A stretch of DNA of 64,000 bases, from the NCBI RefSeq assembly GCF_030733385.1, contig NZ_JASHJC010000017.1, positions 1-64,000 on the forward strand, in the 5' to 3' direction. Origin of the DNA: Roseovarius sp. MMSF_3359. Lineage in GTDB: Bacteria; Pseudomonadota; Alphaproteobacteria; Rhodobacterales; Rhodobacteraceae. The notes below the pieces were generated by a model. That model did not search any database, was not told where the DNA came from, and was given only the letters and a program-made list of their open reading frames with translations. Both the position numbers and the translations under genes were made by a program. This document shows, piece after piece, positions 44,386 through 59,012 of the stretch (the stretch's first letter is position 1; every line of letters begins with the position of its first letter).

Positions 44386-44919
44386 ATGGCTAAACGGTGG
44401 TACTCGGTCAGTGTTCTCTCGAATTTCGAGAAGAAGATCGCCGAGCAGATCAGAACATCCGTCGTTGAAAACGGTCTCGAGGACGAGATCGAAGAAGTCC
44501 TGGTGCCGACCGAAGAGGTCATCGAAATCCGCCGTGGCAAGAAGGTAACCGCCGAGCGTCGTTTCATGCCGGGGTATGTGCTGGTGCGGATGGAGATGTC
44601 GGATCAGGGCTATCACCTGATCAACTCGATCAATCGCGTCACCGGCTTCCTTGGCCCGCAAGGCCGCCCGATGCCGATGCGCGATGCCGAGGTGAACGCG
44701 ATCCTGAACCGCGTGCAGGAAGGCGAAGAAGCGCCGCGCACGCTTATCCATTTCGAAGTGGGTGAGAAGGTCAAGGTCAATGACGGGCCGTTCGAAGACT
44801 TCGACGGTCTGGTCGAGGAAGTGGATGACGACAACCAGCGCCTGAAGGTGACGGTGTCGATCTTTGGCCGGGAAACCCCGGTCGAACTGGAATACACGCA
44901 GGTCACCAAACAGACCTGA
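44386..44919 (+). CDS. nusG: Transcription antitermination/termination factor NusG
   Basis: NusG couples RNA polymerase to Rho or the ribosome. The 177-residue protein has the NGN domain (RWYSVSVLSNFEKKIAEQI, RRFMPGYVLVRMEM) and the C-terminal KOW domain (GEKVKVNDGPFEDFDGLVEEV). It is followed by rplK-rplA, the common order. The secE gap is longer than usual. Confidence 0.96.
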   Translation: MAKRWYSVSVLSNFEKKIAEQIRTSVVENGLEDEIEEVLVPTEEVIEIRRGKKVTAERRFMPGYVLVRMEMSDQGYHLINSINRVTGFLGPQGRPMPMRDAEVNAILNRVQEGEEAPRTLIHFEVGEKVKVNDGPFEDFDGLVEEVDDDNQRLKVTVSIFGRETPVELEYTQVTKQT

Positions 44920-44943
44920 CGTGTGTAAATCGTGGGAGGCGGT

Positions 44944-44999
44944 CGTCACGCGTGACGGCACCGAACCACGGGCAAACCTGTCCGGCCGCCGCGGCGGCC
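44944..44999 (+). repeat. Two palindromes in the nusG-rplK gap
   Basis: CGTCACGCGTGACG (44944-44957) and GGCCGCCGCGGCGGCC (44984-44999) are both perfect palindromes in the 105-bp leader of rplK. They could form hairpins in the mRNA; a role in L1/L11 control is only a guess. Confidence 0.4.
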
Positions 45000-45024
45000 C
45001 GGATGCTGTAAAAGGAGAAGGCTT

Positions 45025-45450
45025 ATGGCCAAGAAGCTCGCAGGTACGATGAAACTGCAAGTGCCCGCCGGTCAAGCGAACCCGTCCCCGCCGGTTGGTC
45101 CGGCGCTGGGTCAGCGCGGCATCAACATCATGGAATTCTGCAAGGCGTTCAACGCCAAGACGCAGGAGATGGAGCCCGGTGCGCCGTGCCCGACTGTGAT
45201 CACCTATTATCAGGACAAGTCCTTTGACATGGACATCAAGACGCCGCCTGCGTCTTACTATCTGAAAAAGGCTGCCAAGCTGAAATCGGCCGCCAAGCTG
45301 CCCGGTCGTGAGACCGTCGGCACCGTGACCACCAAACAGGTCAAGGAAATCGCCGAAGCGAAGTGGAAAGACCTGAACGCGAACGACGTGGAAGCCGCGA
45401 TGAAGATCATCCTCGGCTCGGCGCGTTCCATGGGCATCGAGGTGAAGTAA
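45025..45450 (+). CDS. rplK: 50S ribosomal protein L11
   Basis: L11 is part of the GTPase-associated centre on 23S rRNA. The 141-residue protein has the signature [28 protein letters not shown] and the C-terminal [20 protein letters not shown] precedes the ATG. It is 1 bp from rplA. Confidence 0.98.
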   Translation: MAKKLAGTMKLQVPAGQANPSPPVGPALGQRGINIMEFCKAFNAKTQEMEPGAPCPTVITYYQDKSFDMDIKTPPASYYLKKAAKLKSAAKLPGRETVGTVTTKQVKEIAEAKWKDLNANDVEAAMKIILGSARSMGIEVK

Positions 45451-45451
45451 G

Positions 45452-46150
45452 ATGGCAAAACTCGGAAAACGTACCCGCGCGGCACGCGAAGCATTTGCCG
45501 GCCAGGAAAACGTCACGGTCGAAGAAGCCGTGGCCCTGATCAAATCGAACGCCAATGCCAAGTTTGACGAAACCGTCGAGATTGCGATGAACCTGGGTGT
45601 TGATACCCGTCATGCGGACCAGATGGTGCGCGGCGTGGTTGGCCTGCCCAATGGTACCGGCAAAGACGTGCGTGTTGCCGTTTTCGCCCGTGGCCCCAAG
45701 GCCGATGAGGCGAAAGAGGCCGGTGCCGATGTGGTCGGTGCGGAAGACCTGATGGAAACCGTGCAGGGCGGCAAGATCGATTTCGATCGCTGCATTGCGA
45801 CCCCGGACATGATGCCGATCGTTGGCCGTCTGGGTAAGGTCCTGGGTCCGCGCAACTTGATGCCGAACCCCAAGGTCGGGACCGTGACCATGGACGTGGC
45901 CGATGCGGTCAAGGCTGCCAAGGGCGGCGAAGTTCAGTTCAAGGCCGTTAAAGGTGGTATCGTGCACGCGGGCGTTGGCAAAGCGTCGTTTGACGAGGCC
46001 AAGCTGGTCGAAAACATCCGCGCCTTCGTGGATGCGGTGGCCAAGGCGAAACCGACCGGTGCCAAGGGTGCTTACCTCAAGAAAATCTCGCTGAGCTCGA
46101 CCATGGGTCCGGGCGTGAGCGTGTCGGTCGATAACGCCGCTGGCAACTGA
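45452..46150 (+). CDS. rplA: 50S ribosomal protein L1
   Basis: L1 forms the mobile L1 stalk and in many bacteria represses its own operon. The 232-residue protein shows the central signature [21 protein letters not shown] and [16 protein letters not shown] Rho-independent terminator follows at 46175. Confidence 0.98.
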   Translation: MAKLGKRTRAAREAFAGQENVTVEEAVALIKSNANAKFDETVEIAMNLGVDTRHADQMVRGVVGLPNGTGKDVRVAVFARGPKADEAKEAGADVVGAEDLMETVQGGKIDFDRCIATPDMMPIVGRLGKVLGPRNLMPNPKVGTVTMDVADAVKAAKGGEVQFKAVKGGIVHAGVGKASFDEAKLVENIRAFVDAVAKAKPTGAKGAYLKKISLSSTMGPGVSVSVDNAAGN

Positions 46151-46174
46151 GCAGGTTCAGCAATAAAAATTTGG

Positions 46175-46209
46175 GCCCGGCATAGCATCGTGATGTGCCG
46201 GGCTTTTTT
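46175..46209 (+). terminator. Rho-independent terminator of rplK-rplA
   Basis: GCCCGGCA (46175-46182) pairs with TGCCGGGC (46196-46203) around a 13-base loop, followed directly by TTTTTTG. It closes the nusG-rplK-rplA unit. Confidence 0.9.
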
Positions 46210-46257
46210 GTTGGCAATGTTTCCCGTGAGCCCAATGCGGAAGTCTCCATCCTGATT

Positions 46258-46450
46258 CCAAAGCCGCGGGGTGCCAGACCGCGGGATGGCGATCCACCGT
46301 TCTTAGGCACACTTTATCGTTGCCAAGTCCGAAAAACCTCAATTCGGAGCGCAACCCCACCCAATCGCCAGCCCTTGCGGGCGGTCTGGCGATCGCGCGG
46401 CGGCCTGCGGCCTTGATTCCGCGCGGGACATGAAAGTCGAACGGCAGCTT
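46258..46450 (-). repeat. Dispersed repeat, copy 1 (minus orientation)
   Basis: Read on the minus strand, this roughly 193-bp stretch matches 56599-56793 with only scattered differences (shared blocks include AAGCTGCCGTTCGACTTTCA and GCGATCGCCAGACCGCCCGC). It contains GCGGTCTGGCGATCGCGCGGC-type sequence at 46381-46401, partly complementary to 46263-46282. No credible gene lies in it. With copy 2 it flanks rplJ-rplL-rpoB-rpoC in opposite orientation. Confidence 0.88.
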
Positions 46451-46839
46451 CATCCGCTTTTGGGGCCTTGCAATGGATGCTTCAAGCGCGCTGAGTCTGC
46501 GATATAGGACGGTGGGTTCCAGGTGCTGACTCGCGGAGAATGGCCCGTCGCTGCGAAAAATGCTGTTTTTCCGCTTTTGCCCCTTCACATTTGCCCCATT
46601 TCGGCCTATTGGCACCCCCGATAGGTCGCCGCGTCCGCGTGGCGATCTGTTGATTCGTCCAAGACGGTGGGTGGGGCATGCCCCTTAATCTCCTGCCTGA
46701 GACGGGAAAAGACTTATTGGCCGGGGCTGACCTCGGGCGATTTGGTACTGCCCCCGTATATCGGACATGTAACGCCGGAACACCTGTTTCGGTTTAACTG
46801 AGCCGGGGGGCGAAAGCCTTCCAAAACTGGAGTGAAACT
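46451..46839 (+). promoter_or_regulatory. rplJ leader region without genes
   Basis: This 389-bp stretch between the repeat and rplJ holds no convincing gene. It presumably carries the rplJL promoter and a long 5' leader. The last 110 bases contain short complementary GC blocks (GGCCGGGGCTGACC, GAGCCGGGGGG), where an L10-L12 autoregulatory binding structure is expected from other bacteria. No specific fold is demonstrated. Confidence 0.4.
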
Positions 46840-47358
46840 GTGGATAGAGCCCAGAAAGAGAAAGTGGTCGAGGAACTCGGCCAGATCTTCGAAAGCTCTG
46901 GCGTTGTGGTGGTTGCCCACTACACGGGTCTTACAGTTGCCGAGATGCAGGATCTTCGTGCTCGCGCCCGCGAGGCCGAAGCATCCGTTCGCGTCGCCAA
47001 GAACAGGCTCGCCAAAATCGCCCTTGACGGAAAGCCTTGCGCAAGCATCGCCGACTATCTCTCGGGTATGACCGTTCTGACCTATTCCGAGGACCCCGTG
47101 GCAGCAGCCAAGGTGGCCGAGGGCTTTGCCAAGGATAACAAGAAGTTTGAAATTCTTGGCGGGGCGATGGGTGAGACCGCTCTGGACCGTGCTGGTGTCG
47201 AAGCCACATCCAAACTGCCGTCGCGTGATGAGCTCATCGCGACCATCGTCGGCATGCTGGGTGCACCTGCTTCGAACATCGCGGGGGCCATTGGCGCACC
47301 TGCTTCGAACATCGCGAGCATCATTTCTACGGTCGAAGAAAAGGCCGAAGCCGCGTAA
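46840..47358 (+). CDS. rplJ: 50S ribosomal protein L10
   Basis: L10 anchors the L7/L12 stalk. This 172-residue protein starts at GTG behind GGAG. It has [24 protein letters not shown] and [13 protein letters not shown]. Near the C terminus GAPASNIA occurs twice (residues about 144-151 and 154-161), encoded by an almost identical short tandem DNA repeat at about 47263-47314. rplL starts 69 bp downstream. Confidence 0.97.
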   Translation: MDRAQKEKVVEELGQIFESSGVVVVAHYTGLTVAEMQDLRARAREAEASVRVAKNRLAKIALDGKPCASIADYLSGMTVLTYSEDPVAAAKVAEGFAKDNKKFEILGGAMGETALDRAGVEATSKLPSRDELIATIVGMLGAPASNIAGAIGAPASNIASIISTVEEKAEAA

Positions 47359-47427
47359 GCAACTTGTAACATCCGCGTAGGGTTGATTTCCCGACGTTGG
47401 AACACATCTAAACGGAAAGAGTCTAAA

Positions 47428-47808
47428 ATGGCTGATCTGAAAAAACTGGCAGAAGAGATCGTTGGTCTGACGCTTCTCGAAGCACAAGAACTGAAAACCA
47501 TCCTGAAAGACGAGTACGGCATCGAGCCCGCCGCTGGCGGCGCGGTCATGATGGCGGGCCCGGCAGGCGACGCAGGCGGCGACGCCGGTGCGGAGCAAAC
47601 CGAATTTGACGTTATCCTGAAATCGGCCGGTGCGTCGAAAATCAACGTCATCAAAGAGGTTCGCGCCATCACCGGTCTGGGCCTGAAAGAAGCCAAGGAC
47701 CTGGTCGAAGCCGGCGGCAAAGCCGTCAAAGAAGGCGTCGACAAGGCCGAAGCAGAAGACATTAAGGGCAAGCTGGAAGCAGCTGGCGCGGAAGTCGAAC
47801 TGAAGTAA
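47428..47808 (+). CDS. rplL: 50S ribosomal protein L7/L12
   Basis: This 126-residue stalk protein recruits translation factors. It has an N-terminal dimerisation helix ([20 protein letters not shown]), a flexible Ala/Gly hinge and the C-terminal domain [35 protein letters not shown]. The ATG at 47428 follows GGAAAGAG; an upstream in-frame ATG at 47383 lies in the rplJ-rplL gap and gives an atypical N terminus. Confidence 0.98.
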   Translation: MADLKKLAEEIVGLTLLEAQELKTILKDEYGIEPAAGGAVMMAGPAGDAGGDAGAEQTEFDVILKSAGASKINVIKEVRAITGLGLKEAKDLVEAGGKAVKEGVDKAEAEDIKGKLEAAGAEVELK

Positions 47809-48059
47809 CACGTGCCGGGGCAACCCGGAGCGGAAATTTTGGCTGGGTCCGGCAAATTCCGGGCCCAGCCGAACCTGTCTTAGCAAGGGCTTTGCGCAAG
47901 CAAACGGCCCAGAGCCCTTTCTAAGATGCGGTTTTGCGATCGGGAGGTTCGTGGTGGGACACGGACCGGGAATTGATCGTAACCCATCGTCTCGGAAGGA
48001 CGCGGTGCAGGGGCCCGACTGCATGCGCGACCGGTGAGAAAAGAAAGGTTATACCAACC

Positions 48060-52196
<4,137 letters not shown>

Positions 52197-52251
52197 CGGT
52201 GGGGCCTCACCCCCGCCTCCACTTCCAACGCCCGAATTCAAGGATTTGAAA

Positions 52252-55200
52252 ATGAACCAGGAACTGACAAACAACCCGTTCAACCCCGTCGCACCGGTCA
52301 AGGTGTTTGACGAGATCAAGGTGTCGCTGGCCTCGCCGGAACGCATCCTGTCGTGGTCCTACGGGGAGATCAAAAAGCCCGAAACCATCAACTACCGGAC
52401 CTTCAAGCCCGAGCGTGATGGCCTGTTCTGCGCGCGTATCTTTGGACCGATCAAGGATTACGAATGCCTCTGCGGTAAATATAAGCGGATGAAGTATCGC
52501 GGCGTTGTCTGCGAGAAATGCGGTGTGGAAGTCACCCTGCAGAAGGTCCGTCGCGAGCGTATGGGCCATATCGAACTGGCCGCGCCTTGCGCCCATATCT
52601 GGTTCCTGAAGTCGCTGCCAAGCCGCATCGGCCTCATGCTGGACATGACCCTGCGCGATCTGGAGCGGGTGCTCTATTTCGAGAACTACGTGGTGATCGA
52701 ACCCGGCCTGACCGACCTGACCTATGGCCAGATGCTGAGCGAAGAAGAGTTCATGGATGCGCAGGATGCGTATGGCATGGACGCGTTCACCGCGAACATC
52801 GGTGCCGAAGCGATCCGCGAGATGCTGCAAAACATTGACTTGGAGGCCGAGGCCGAGCAACTGCGCGCCGATCTGGCCGAAGCCACCGGCGAGCTGAAGC
52901 CCAAGAAAATCATCAAGCGTCTGAAAGTGGTTGAGAGCTTCCTGGAATCCGGCAACCGCCCGGAGTGGATGGTCATGACTGTCATTCCGGTCATCCCGCC
53001 GGAACTGCGCCCGCTGGTGCCGCTGGATGGTGGCCGGTTCGCGACGTCGGACCTCAACGACCTTTACCGTCGTGTGATCAACCGGAACAACCGTTTGAAG
53101 CGTCTTATCGAGCTGCGCGCGCCTGATATCATCGTGCGCAACGAAAAGCGGATGTTGCAGGAATCCGTTGACGCTCTCTTTGACAATGGCCGTCGTGGCC
53201 GCGTCATCACCGGCGCCAACAAACGCCCACTGAAATCGCTCAGCGACATGCTGAAAGGCAAGCAGGGCCGCTTCCGTCAGAACCTTCTCGGCAAGCGCGT
53301 CGACTTCTCAGGCCGCTCGGTCATCGTGACCGGGCCGGAGCTGAAGCTGCATCAATGTGGCCTGCCCAAGAAGATGGCGTTGGAACTCTTCAAGCCGTTC
53401 ATCTACTCGCGGCTGGAAGCCAAGGGCATGTCTTCGACCGTGAAGCAAGCCAAGAAGCTGGTGGAAAAAGAGCGCCCCGAGGTGTGGGATATCCTTGATG
53501 AGGTGATCCGCGAACACCCGGTGATGCTCAACCGTGCGCCGACCCTTCACCGTCTGGGCATCCAGGCGTTTGAACCGGTGCTGATCGAAGGCAAGGCCAT
53601 TCAGCTTCACCCGCTCGTCTGTTCGGCCTTCAACGCCGACTTCGACGGTGACCAGATGGCCGTGCACGTGCCGCTGAGCCTTGAGGCGCAGTTGGAAGCG
53701 CGCGTTCTGATGATGTCCACGAACAACGTTCTGTCGCCCGCCAACGGTGCACCGATCATCGTGCCATCGCAGGATATGGTCCTGGGCCTTTATTATGTCT
53801 CGCTGGAGCGCGAAGGCATGAAGGGCGAAGGCATGGCGTTCTCGTCCATCGAGGAAGTGCAGCACGCGCTCGACGCGGGTGAGGTGCATCTGCACGCCAA
53901 GATCACCGCGCGCATTCCTCAGATCGACGAGGAAGGCAACGAGGTGATGACCCGCGTGGAAACCACGCCGGGCCGTGTCCGTCTGGGTGCGCTTCTGCCG
54001 AAGAACGTCAAGGCGCCCTTTAGCCTGGTCAACAAGCTCCTGCGCAAGAAAGAGGTGCAGCAGGTGATCGACACCGTCTACCGCTATTGCGGGCAGAAAG
54101 AGTCGGTTATTTTCTGCGACCAGATCATGAGCATGGGTTTCCGCGAGGCCTTCAAGGCGGGGATTTCCTTCGGCAAGGACGACATGGTGATCCCCGACAG
54201 CAAGTGGGGCATCGTCGAAGAGACCCGCGATCAGGTCAAGGGCTTCGAACAGCAGTATATGGACGGTCTGATCACCCAGGGCGAGAAGTACAACAAGGTG
54301 GTCGATGCCTGGTCGAAATGTAACGATCAGGTCACCGATGCCATGATGGGAACCATCTCGGCCTCGCGCACCGACGAAAGCGGTGCCGAAGCAGAGCCGA
54401 ACTCGGTCTACATGATGGCCCACTCGGGCGCTCGTGGCTCGGTCACGCAGATGAAACAGCTGGGTGGTATGCGCGGCCTGATGGCCAAGCCGAACGGTGA
54501 CATCATCGAAACGCCGATCATCTCGAACTTCAAGGAAGGTCTGACCGTTCTTGAATACTTCAACTCGACCCACGGGGCGCGGAAAGGTCTGTCGGATACG
54601 GCGCTCAAGACCGCGAACTCGGGCTACCTGACACGTCGTCTGGTGGACGTGGCGCAGGATTGCATCATTCGTGAGCATGACTGTGGCACCGACCGTGCGA
54701 TCACCGCCGAGGCCGCCGTCAATGACGGTGAGGTCGTGGCGACATTGGGTGAGCGTATCCTGGGCCGTGTTGCGGCCGAAGATATCCTCAACCCGGCGAC
54801 GGACGAGGTTGTCGTGACCGCGGGTACGCTCATCGACGAGCGCATGGCCGACGCGGTGGAGGAAGCCGCGGTGCAGACCGCGCGCATCCGCTCGCCGCTG
54901 ACCTGCGAGGCCGAGGATGGCGTCTGCGCCATGTGCTATGGCCGTGACCTGGCGCGCGGTACGATGGTCAACAACGGCGAGGCCGTCGGCATCATCGCGG
55001 CGCAGTCGATCGGTGAGCCGGGTACACAGCTGACGATGCGGACATTCCACATCGGCGGCGTTGCCCAGGGTGGTCAGCAATCGTTCCTCGAAGCGAGCCA
55101 GGAAGGCAAGATCGAGTTCGAAAACGCCCAGACGCTGGAAAGCTCCAGCGGCGCAACCCTCGTCATGGGCCGCAACATGAAACTGCGGATCATGGGCGAG

Positions 55201-56496
55201 AAGGGTGTTGAGCTGGCCAGCCACAAGGTGGGCTACGGGACGCGCCTCTTCGTCAAGGAAGGCGACAAGGTTGCCCGTGGTGACAAGCTCTTCGAATGGG
55301 ATCCCTACACCCTGCCGATCCTGGCGGAGAAGTCGGGTACCGCGAAGTTTGTCGATCTGGTCTCGGGCGTCGCCGTGCGTGACGTGACCGACGATGCCAC
55401 CGGCATGACCCAGAAGATCGTGACCGACTGGCGCGCGGCGCCCAAGGGCAACGAGCTCAAGCCGGAAATCCTGGTCGTTGGGTCCGATGGTGAGCCTGTG
55501 CGCAACGATGCCGGCAACCCGGTGACCTATCCGATGTCTGTCGATGCGATCCTCTCGATCGAAGACGGTCAGGAGATCGAAGCCGGTGACGTGGTGGCGC
55601 GTATTCCGCGGGAAGGTGCCAAGACCAAGGACATCACCGGTGGTCTGCCGCGCGTGGCCGAACTCTTTGAGGCCCGTCGCCCCAAGGATCACGCCATCAT
55701 CGCGGAAATCGACGGCTATGTGCGGTATGGTCGCGACTACAAGAACAAGCGCCGTATCAGCATCGAGCCTGCAGACGAGTCGATGGAGCCCGTTGAATAC
55801 ATGGTGCCCAAGGGCAAGCACATCCCCGTTCAGGAAGGGGATTACGTCCAGAAGGGTGACTACATCATGGACGGTAACCCGGCCCCGCATGACATCCTCA
55901 GCATTATGGGTGTCGAGGCGCTGGCGGATTACATGATCGACGAGGTGCAGGAGGTCTATCGCCTGCAAGGTGTGAAGATCAACGACAAGCACATTGAGGT
56001 CATCGTGCGCCAGATGCTCCAGAAGTGGGAGATCCTCGACAGCGGCGACACGACACTCCTGAAGGGCGAGCATGTCGACAAGCAGGAGTTCGATGCGGCC
56101 AATGAAAAGGCCATCTCGAAAAACGGTCGCCCGGCGCAGGGCGAGCCAATCCTCCTGGGCATCACCAAGGCGTCGCTGCAAACCCGCAGCTTCATCTCGG
56201 CCGCCTCGTTCCAGGAGACCACGCGGGTTCTGACCGAAGCCTCGGTTCAGGGCAAGCGCGACAAGCTCGTCGGTCTCAAGGAGAACGTCATCGTGGGCCG
56301 CCTGATCCCTGCGGGGACCGGTGGGGCGACGCAGCAGATGCGCCACATCGCGCAGCAGCGTGACAATGTCGTCATCGAAGCCCGCCGCGAAGAGGCCGAA
56401 GCCGCCGCAGCTCTGGCCGCGCCGGTTCAGGACGATATCGTCGGTGGCGACGAGTTCGATAACCTGGTGGAAACACCGGAGAGCCGAGAAGAGTAA
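52252..56496 (+). CDS. rpoC: DNA-directed RNA polymerase subunit beta'
   Basis: This 1414-residue subunit has the N-terminal zinc site [22 protein letters not shown], the catalytic Mg-binding motif [12 protein letters not shown] and the trigger-loop/bridge-helix region with [10 protein letters not shown]. The ATG at 52252 follows AAGGA; a TTG two codons upstream is less likely. A clear terminator follows. A long antisense open frame exists over this gene but is a by-product of codon use. Confidence 0.98.
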   Translation: MNQELTNNPFNPVAPVKVFDEIKVSLASPERILSWSYGEIKKPETINYRTFKPERDGLFCARIFGPIKDYECLCGKYKRMKYRGVVCEKCGVEVTLQKVRRERMGHIELAAPCAHIWFLKSLPSRIGLMLDMTLRDLERVLYFENYVVIEPGLTDLTYGQMLSEEEFMDAQDAYGMDAFTANIGAEAIREMLQNIDLEAEAEQLRADLAEATGELKPKKIIKRLKVVESFLESGNRPEWMVMTVIPVIPPELRPLVPLDGGRFATSDLNDLYRRVINRNNRLKRLIELRAPDIIVRNEKRMLQESVDALFDNGRRGRVITGANKRPLKSLSDMLKGKQGRFRQNLLGKRVDFSGRSVIVTGPELKLHQCGLPKKMALELFKPFIYSRLEAKGMSSTVKQAKKLVEKERPEVWDILDEVIREHPVMLNRAPTLHRLGIQAFEPVLIEGKAIQLHPLVCSAFNADFDGDQMAVHVPLSLEAQLEARVLMMSTNNVLSPANGAPIIVPSQDMVLGLYYVSLEREGMKGEGMAFSSIEEVQHALDAGEVHLHAKITARIPQIDEEGNEVMTRVETTPGRVRLGALLPKNVKAPFSLVNKLLRKKEVQQVIDTVYRYCGQKESVIFCDQIMSMGFREAFKAGISFGKDDMVIPDSKWGIVEETRDQVKGFEQQYMDGLITQGEKYNKVVDAWSKCNDQVTDAMMGTISASRTDESGAEAEPNSVYMMAHSGARGSVTQMKQLGGMRGLMAKPNGDIIETPIISNFKEGLTVLEYFNSTHGARKGLSDTALKTANSGYLTRRLVDVAQDCIIREHDCGTDRAITAEAAVNDGEVVATLGERILGRVAAEDILNPATDEVVVTAGTLIDERMADAVEEAAVQTARIRSPLTCEAEDGVCAMCYGRDLARGTMVNNGEAVGIIAAQSIGEPGTQLTMRTFHIGGVAQGGQQSFLEASQEGKIEFENAQTLESSSGATLVMGRNMKLRIMGEKGVELASHKVGYGTRLFVKEGDKVARGDKLFEWDPYTLPILAEKSGTAKFVDLVSGVAVRDVTDDATGMTQKIVTDWRAAPKGNELKPEILVVGSDGEPVRNDAGNPVTYPMSVDAILSIEDGQEIEAGDVVARIPREGAKTKDITGGLPRVAELFEARRPKDHAIIAEIDGYVRYGRDYKNKRRISIEPADESMEPVEYMVPKGKHIPVQEGDYVQKGDYIMDGNPAPHDILSIMGVEALADYMIDEVQEVYRLQGVKINDKHIEVIVRQMLQKWEILDSGDTTLLKGEHVDKQEFDAANEKAISKNGRPAQGEPILLGITKASLQTRSFISAASFQETTRVLTEASVQGKRDKLVGLKENVIVGRLIPAGTGGATQQMRHIAQQRDNVVIEARREEAEAAAALAAPVQDDIVGGDEFDNLVETPESREE

Positions 56497-56517
56497 GACC
56501 CGGCAGCAGGATCTCGA

Positions 56518-56548
56518 GAAGCCCCGCCAGAAATGGCGGGGCTTCTTT
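56518..56548 (+). terminator. Rho-independent terminator after rpoC
   Basis: GAAGCCCCGCC (56518-56528) pairs perfectly with GGCGGGGCTTC (56535-56545) around a 6-base loop, followed by TTT. It ends the rplJL-rpoBC operon. Confidence 0.9.
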
Positions 56549-56598
56549 GCTTAGGCTAGTTTTGTCGATACTCGCAACCCTGGTCCGCTTTGCGGACA

Positions 56599-56793
56599 AA
56601 GCTGCCGTTCGACTTTCATCTCCCGCGCGGAATCAAGGCCGTAGGCCGCCGCGCGATCGCCAGACCGCCCGCAAGGGCTGGCGATTGGGTGAGGTTGCGC
56701 ACCGAATTGAGGTTCTTCGGACTTGGCAAAGATAAAACGCGTGCAACGACGGTTGATCGCCATCCCGCGGTCTGGCAATCGCGCGGCTTTGGA
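56599..56793 (+). repeat. Dispersed repeat, copy 2 (plus orientation)
   Basis: This roughly 195-bp stretch is the inverted counterpart of 46258-46450. It contains a near-perfect internal inverted repeat: 56648-56668 with 56767-56787 (20 of 21 bases pair). It also has a smaller alternative hairpin ATCGCCAG (56656-56663) / CTGGCGAT (56678-56685). It looks like a non-coding, MITE-like or structured intergenic element. The rest of the gap up to 56989 shows only a run of eight C (56857-56864) and nothing else I can name. Confidence 0.88.
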
Positions 56794-56989
56794 CTCGAGA
56801 TGCAGATGTCGGCTCCAGGCTCAAAGTCGCCATTCACTCAAAGGTTGGTTGTGGCACCCCCCCCTTTTGTATTGGCAGCGTTCCGGCGCGTTGGTTGCGC
56901 TGCTGTGAATAAGGGATTCACGTTTGGCTTTGAGCGTTCTAGGATGAAGTTCAAGGCATCTGGCAATCAGACCTGCGAGCGGAAATGGC

Positions 56990-58483
56990 ATGTTAGCGGC
57001 GAAAGAGATCTGCGAAAAAGGCGGTTTGGATTTCGGGCACCTCTTTGCCCGGCAATATAGTTTTTCGCGGCAACCTTTGCCCCGCATGAATGGTTGGAAG
57101 TATCCGAAGCGGCTTAGGGGGTGGGGCCTGGCCCATTGTGGCAAGCTGCATCACACGGCGTTGCAGGACAAGAATGGCGAGGCGATCGGCTGGCTGTTGG
57201 GTGTGGCGGTCGACCGTCAAGGCGAGGCAATTGGAAAGACGCACCGGTTTGCCATCTCTTTGAAAGATAAAGGTTTCTGGGGCTTTGTCGAGCAAGAGAT
57301 CACGTTTTTTGCGGGCCGTTATGTCGCCTTTTTGCTCACCGACAAGGGCGATCGGGTCTATTTCGATCCGGTGATGGATCTTCCCGCGGTCTTCAACGCG
57401 GGCGAAAAAACCGTTGCATCGTCGCCGTTGATGGCGCTCATGCGGCCGGTGCGGGCCAATCACCGGTTGTCGCGCCGCCATATCCTCAAGAAGGGCGGCA
57501 ATTACGGGATGCAGCAGACCTGCGACCCGGATGTGGTCCGGGGCCTGTCCAACCACTATCTCGACCTTGAGAGCTTTTCGTTGCACCGCCACTGGCCCGT
57601 TGAGGCCAATAGATTTGAGGCGCCCGATGGTGACCTCAACGAGACCGCCGCGATGATGGTTGCCCGGCTTGGTCAGATCACCGGTGCGATCCTGGAAAAT
57701 CATGCTTGTCTTTTGCCGATCAGTGGCGGTCTTGATAGCCGGACGCTGGCGTTTTCGGCCCGTGACAGGCTGCATCACGCGGACGGCGTCTACGCACATC
57801 GCACCACCTGGATTTCGCAGTTCGATTGCTACGTCGGCATGCAGATCGCGGGTGAACTGGGCCTGGCAAAGAGGTTCCAGGTCGTTGATGGGCTGAAGGC
57901 GATACAGGAAGACCGCTACAGCGCCGAAAAACTGCGCCGGCTGCGTTGGGATTTCTGCCATCGCACCGGCTATCAGCACGCGCCGAAACCGGCAGAACTG
58001 GCCGTGGCCGATCTGCTGCCCGAGGCGGGTTACATCCTGCGCGGGAACATCATGGACATGGCGCGGGCCAATCAATGGCGGCGCGATATGGTTTTCGACG
58101 TCGGCCATGGTGTGTCGAAACTGGTACTTGGCGGGCGCACGGACGACGAAAACCTGGCCTATTGGGGGCCGGAATATTCGAACTGGATGGATACGTTACC
58201 GGGTCCCGCCCGGGCAAGGGCGCTCGATTTCGCCTTTGTCGAACAACTTCTGCCGAACACCTTGGGCGGTCGGCTGATCGGGTATGGTAATGCCTGCTAC
58301 CTGAACCCGTTCAATGATCGAACGCTCATCCAGGCCTGCATGAGTGTCGATCCGGCACGGCGCAAGAGCGGCGAATTGAACAAGGCCCTGCACCGGGCCT
58401 GCGGTGCCTCCGACACCATGATGACCCGTCAGGCGATAGCAGATGAGGCCACGAAGGCGGATGTCGAACGGCTTTTTGCCTAG
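56990..58483 (+). CDS. Asparagine-synthase-like protein with degenerate amidotransferase half
   Basis: This 497-residue protein has a C-terminal synthetase domain with the PP-loop LLPISGGLDSRTLAFSARD (about 242-260), which activates a carboxylate with ATP in asparagine synthetase B. The N-terminal half retains the fold cues of a class II amidotransferase (ITFFAGRYVAFLLTDKGDRVYFDPV, SSPLMALM) but does not begin with the catalytic Met-Cys and reads MLAAKEICEKGG. It therefore probably cannot hydrolyse glutamine. Similar proteins occur in surface-polysaccharide or peptide-modification clusters; the substrate is unknown. Confidence 0.75.
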   Translation: MLAAKEICEKGGLDFGHLFARQYSFSRQPLPRMNGWKYPKRLRGWGLAHCGKLHHTALQDKNGEAIGWLLGVAVDRQGEAIGKTHRFAISLKDKGFWGFVEQEITFFAGRYVAFLLTDKGDRVYFDPVMDLPAVFNAGEKTVASSPLMALMRPVRANHRLSRRHILKKGGNYGMQQTCDPDVVRGLSNHYLDLESFSLHRHWPVEANRFEAPDGDLNETAAMMVARLGQITGAILENHACLLPISGGLDSRTLAFSARDRLHHADGVYAHRTTWISQFDCYVGMQIAGELGLAKRFQVVDGLKAIQEDRYSAEKLRRLRWDFCHRTGYQHAPKPAELAVADLLPEAGYILRGNIMDMARANQWRRDMVFDVGHGVSKLVLGGRTDDENLAYWGPEYSNWMDTLPGPARARALDFAFVEQLLPNTLGGRLIGYGNACYLNPFNDRTLIQACMSVDPARRKSGELNKALHRACGASDTMMTRQAIADEATKADVERLFA

Positions 58484-58552
58484 TGGTTGACAGCTTTGTA
58501 CTGGCCGTGTCAGCTGTCCAAACAGAAAAGTACTTTTTGAAACTTGTTTCTC

Positions 58553-58942
58553 CTAGAGAAACAGGATGAGATATACCAACAAGATGGAACCTACAGCTGT
58601 CGCTCCTTGTTTTATGTAGTAGCAACCTAATCCAAATCTGTAGTTGAAAGATGTTTTGTGGTATTGGTGAAAGTTGGATTTGTCCTTTAGTGCGACCATC
58701 GAGCTGCGGGCAGCAAAGATGTTCTGAAGATAGTCGAAAATTATGATCAGCGCGCCGGACATTCCAATACCTAGGTGGACGTGCCTTAGTAAGTCTTCTG
58801 GTTCAAGGGCGTTGATCTCTGTTCGGATCGCATAGAAAGCCGCGAGCAGGCCGAAACCCAAGTACTTTACGAGGTCGCTCACATTTTTTGTGCGAGATTG
58901 ATAGTCATTCAAAGCCCGCACGAAATTCTTCTCAGCATCCAT
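58553..58942 (-). CDS. Small membrane protein, unknown
   Basis: This 129-residue protein is predicted by eye to have three membrane spans (about 27-42, 57-72, 111-129), with a basic loop between the second and third. I do not recognise the family. Codon and base composition are more AT-rich than the rest of the window, as in the neighbouring lipoprotein gene, suggesting horizontal origin. A GGGGAGAG lies upstream of the ATG. Confidence 0.6.
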   Translation of the reverse strand: MDAEKNFVRALNDYQSRTKNVSDLVKYLGFGLLAAFYAIRTEINALEPEDLLRHVHLGIGMSGALIIIFDYLQNIFAARSSMVALKDKSNFHQYHKTSFNYRFGLGCYYIKQGATAVGSILLVYLILFL

Positions 58943-59012
58943 TTCTTAATACTCTCCCCTGGTGTTGCTCCCACCGTTCCCCGAAGGGATAATTTTCGTT
59001 AGTGCCGATTTT

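Noticed and set aside
53308-56346. A roughly 1000-codon open frame antisense to rpoC, and similar long antisense frames over bchH, bchZ, crtF and the acyl-CoA dehydrogenase
   Set aside because: They mirror well-supported genes, have no family signatures and arise from GC-rich codon use.
56857-56864. Run of eight C as a possible phase-variation tract upstream of the asparagine-synthase-like gene
   Set aside because: It lies 125 bp upstream of the start, outside coding sequence and with no visible promoter around it; too little to support switching.
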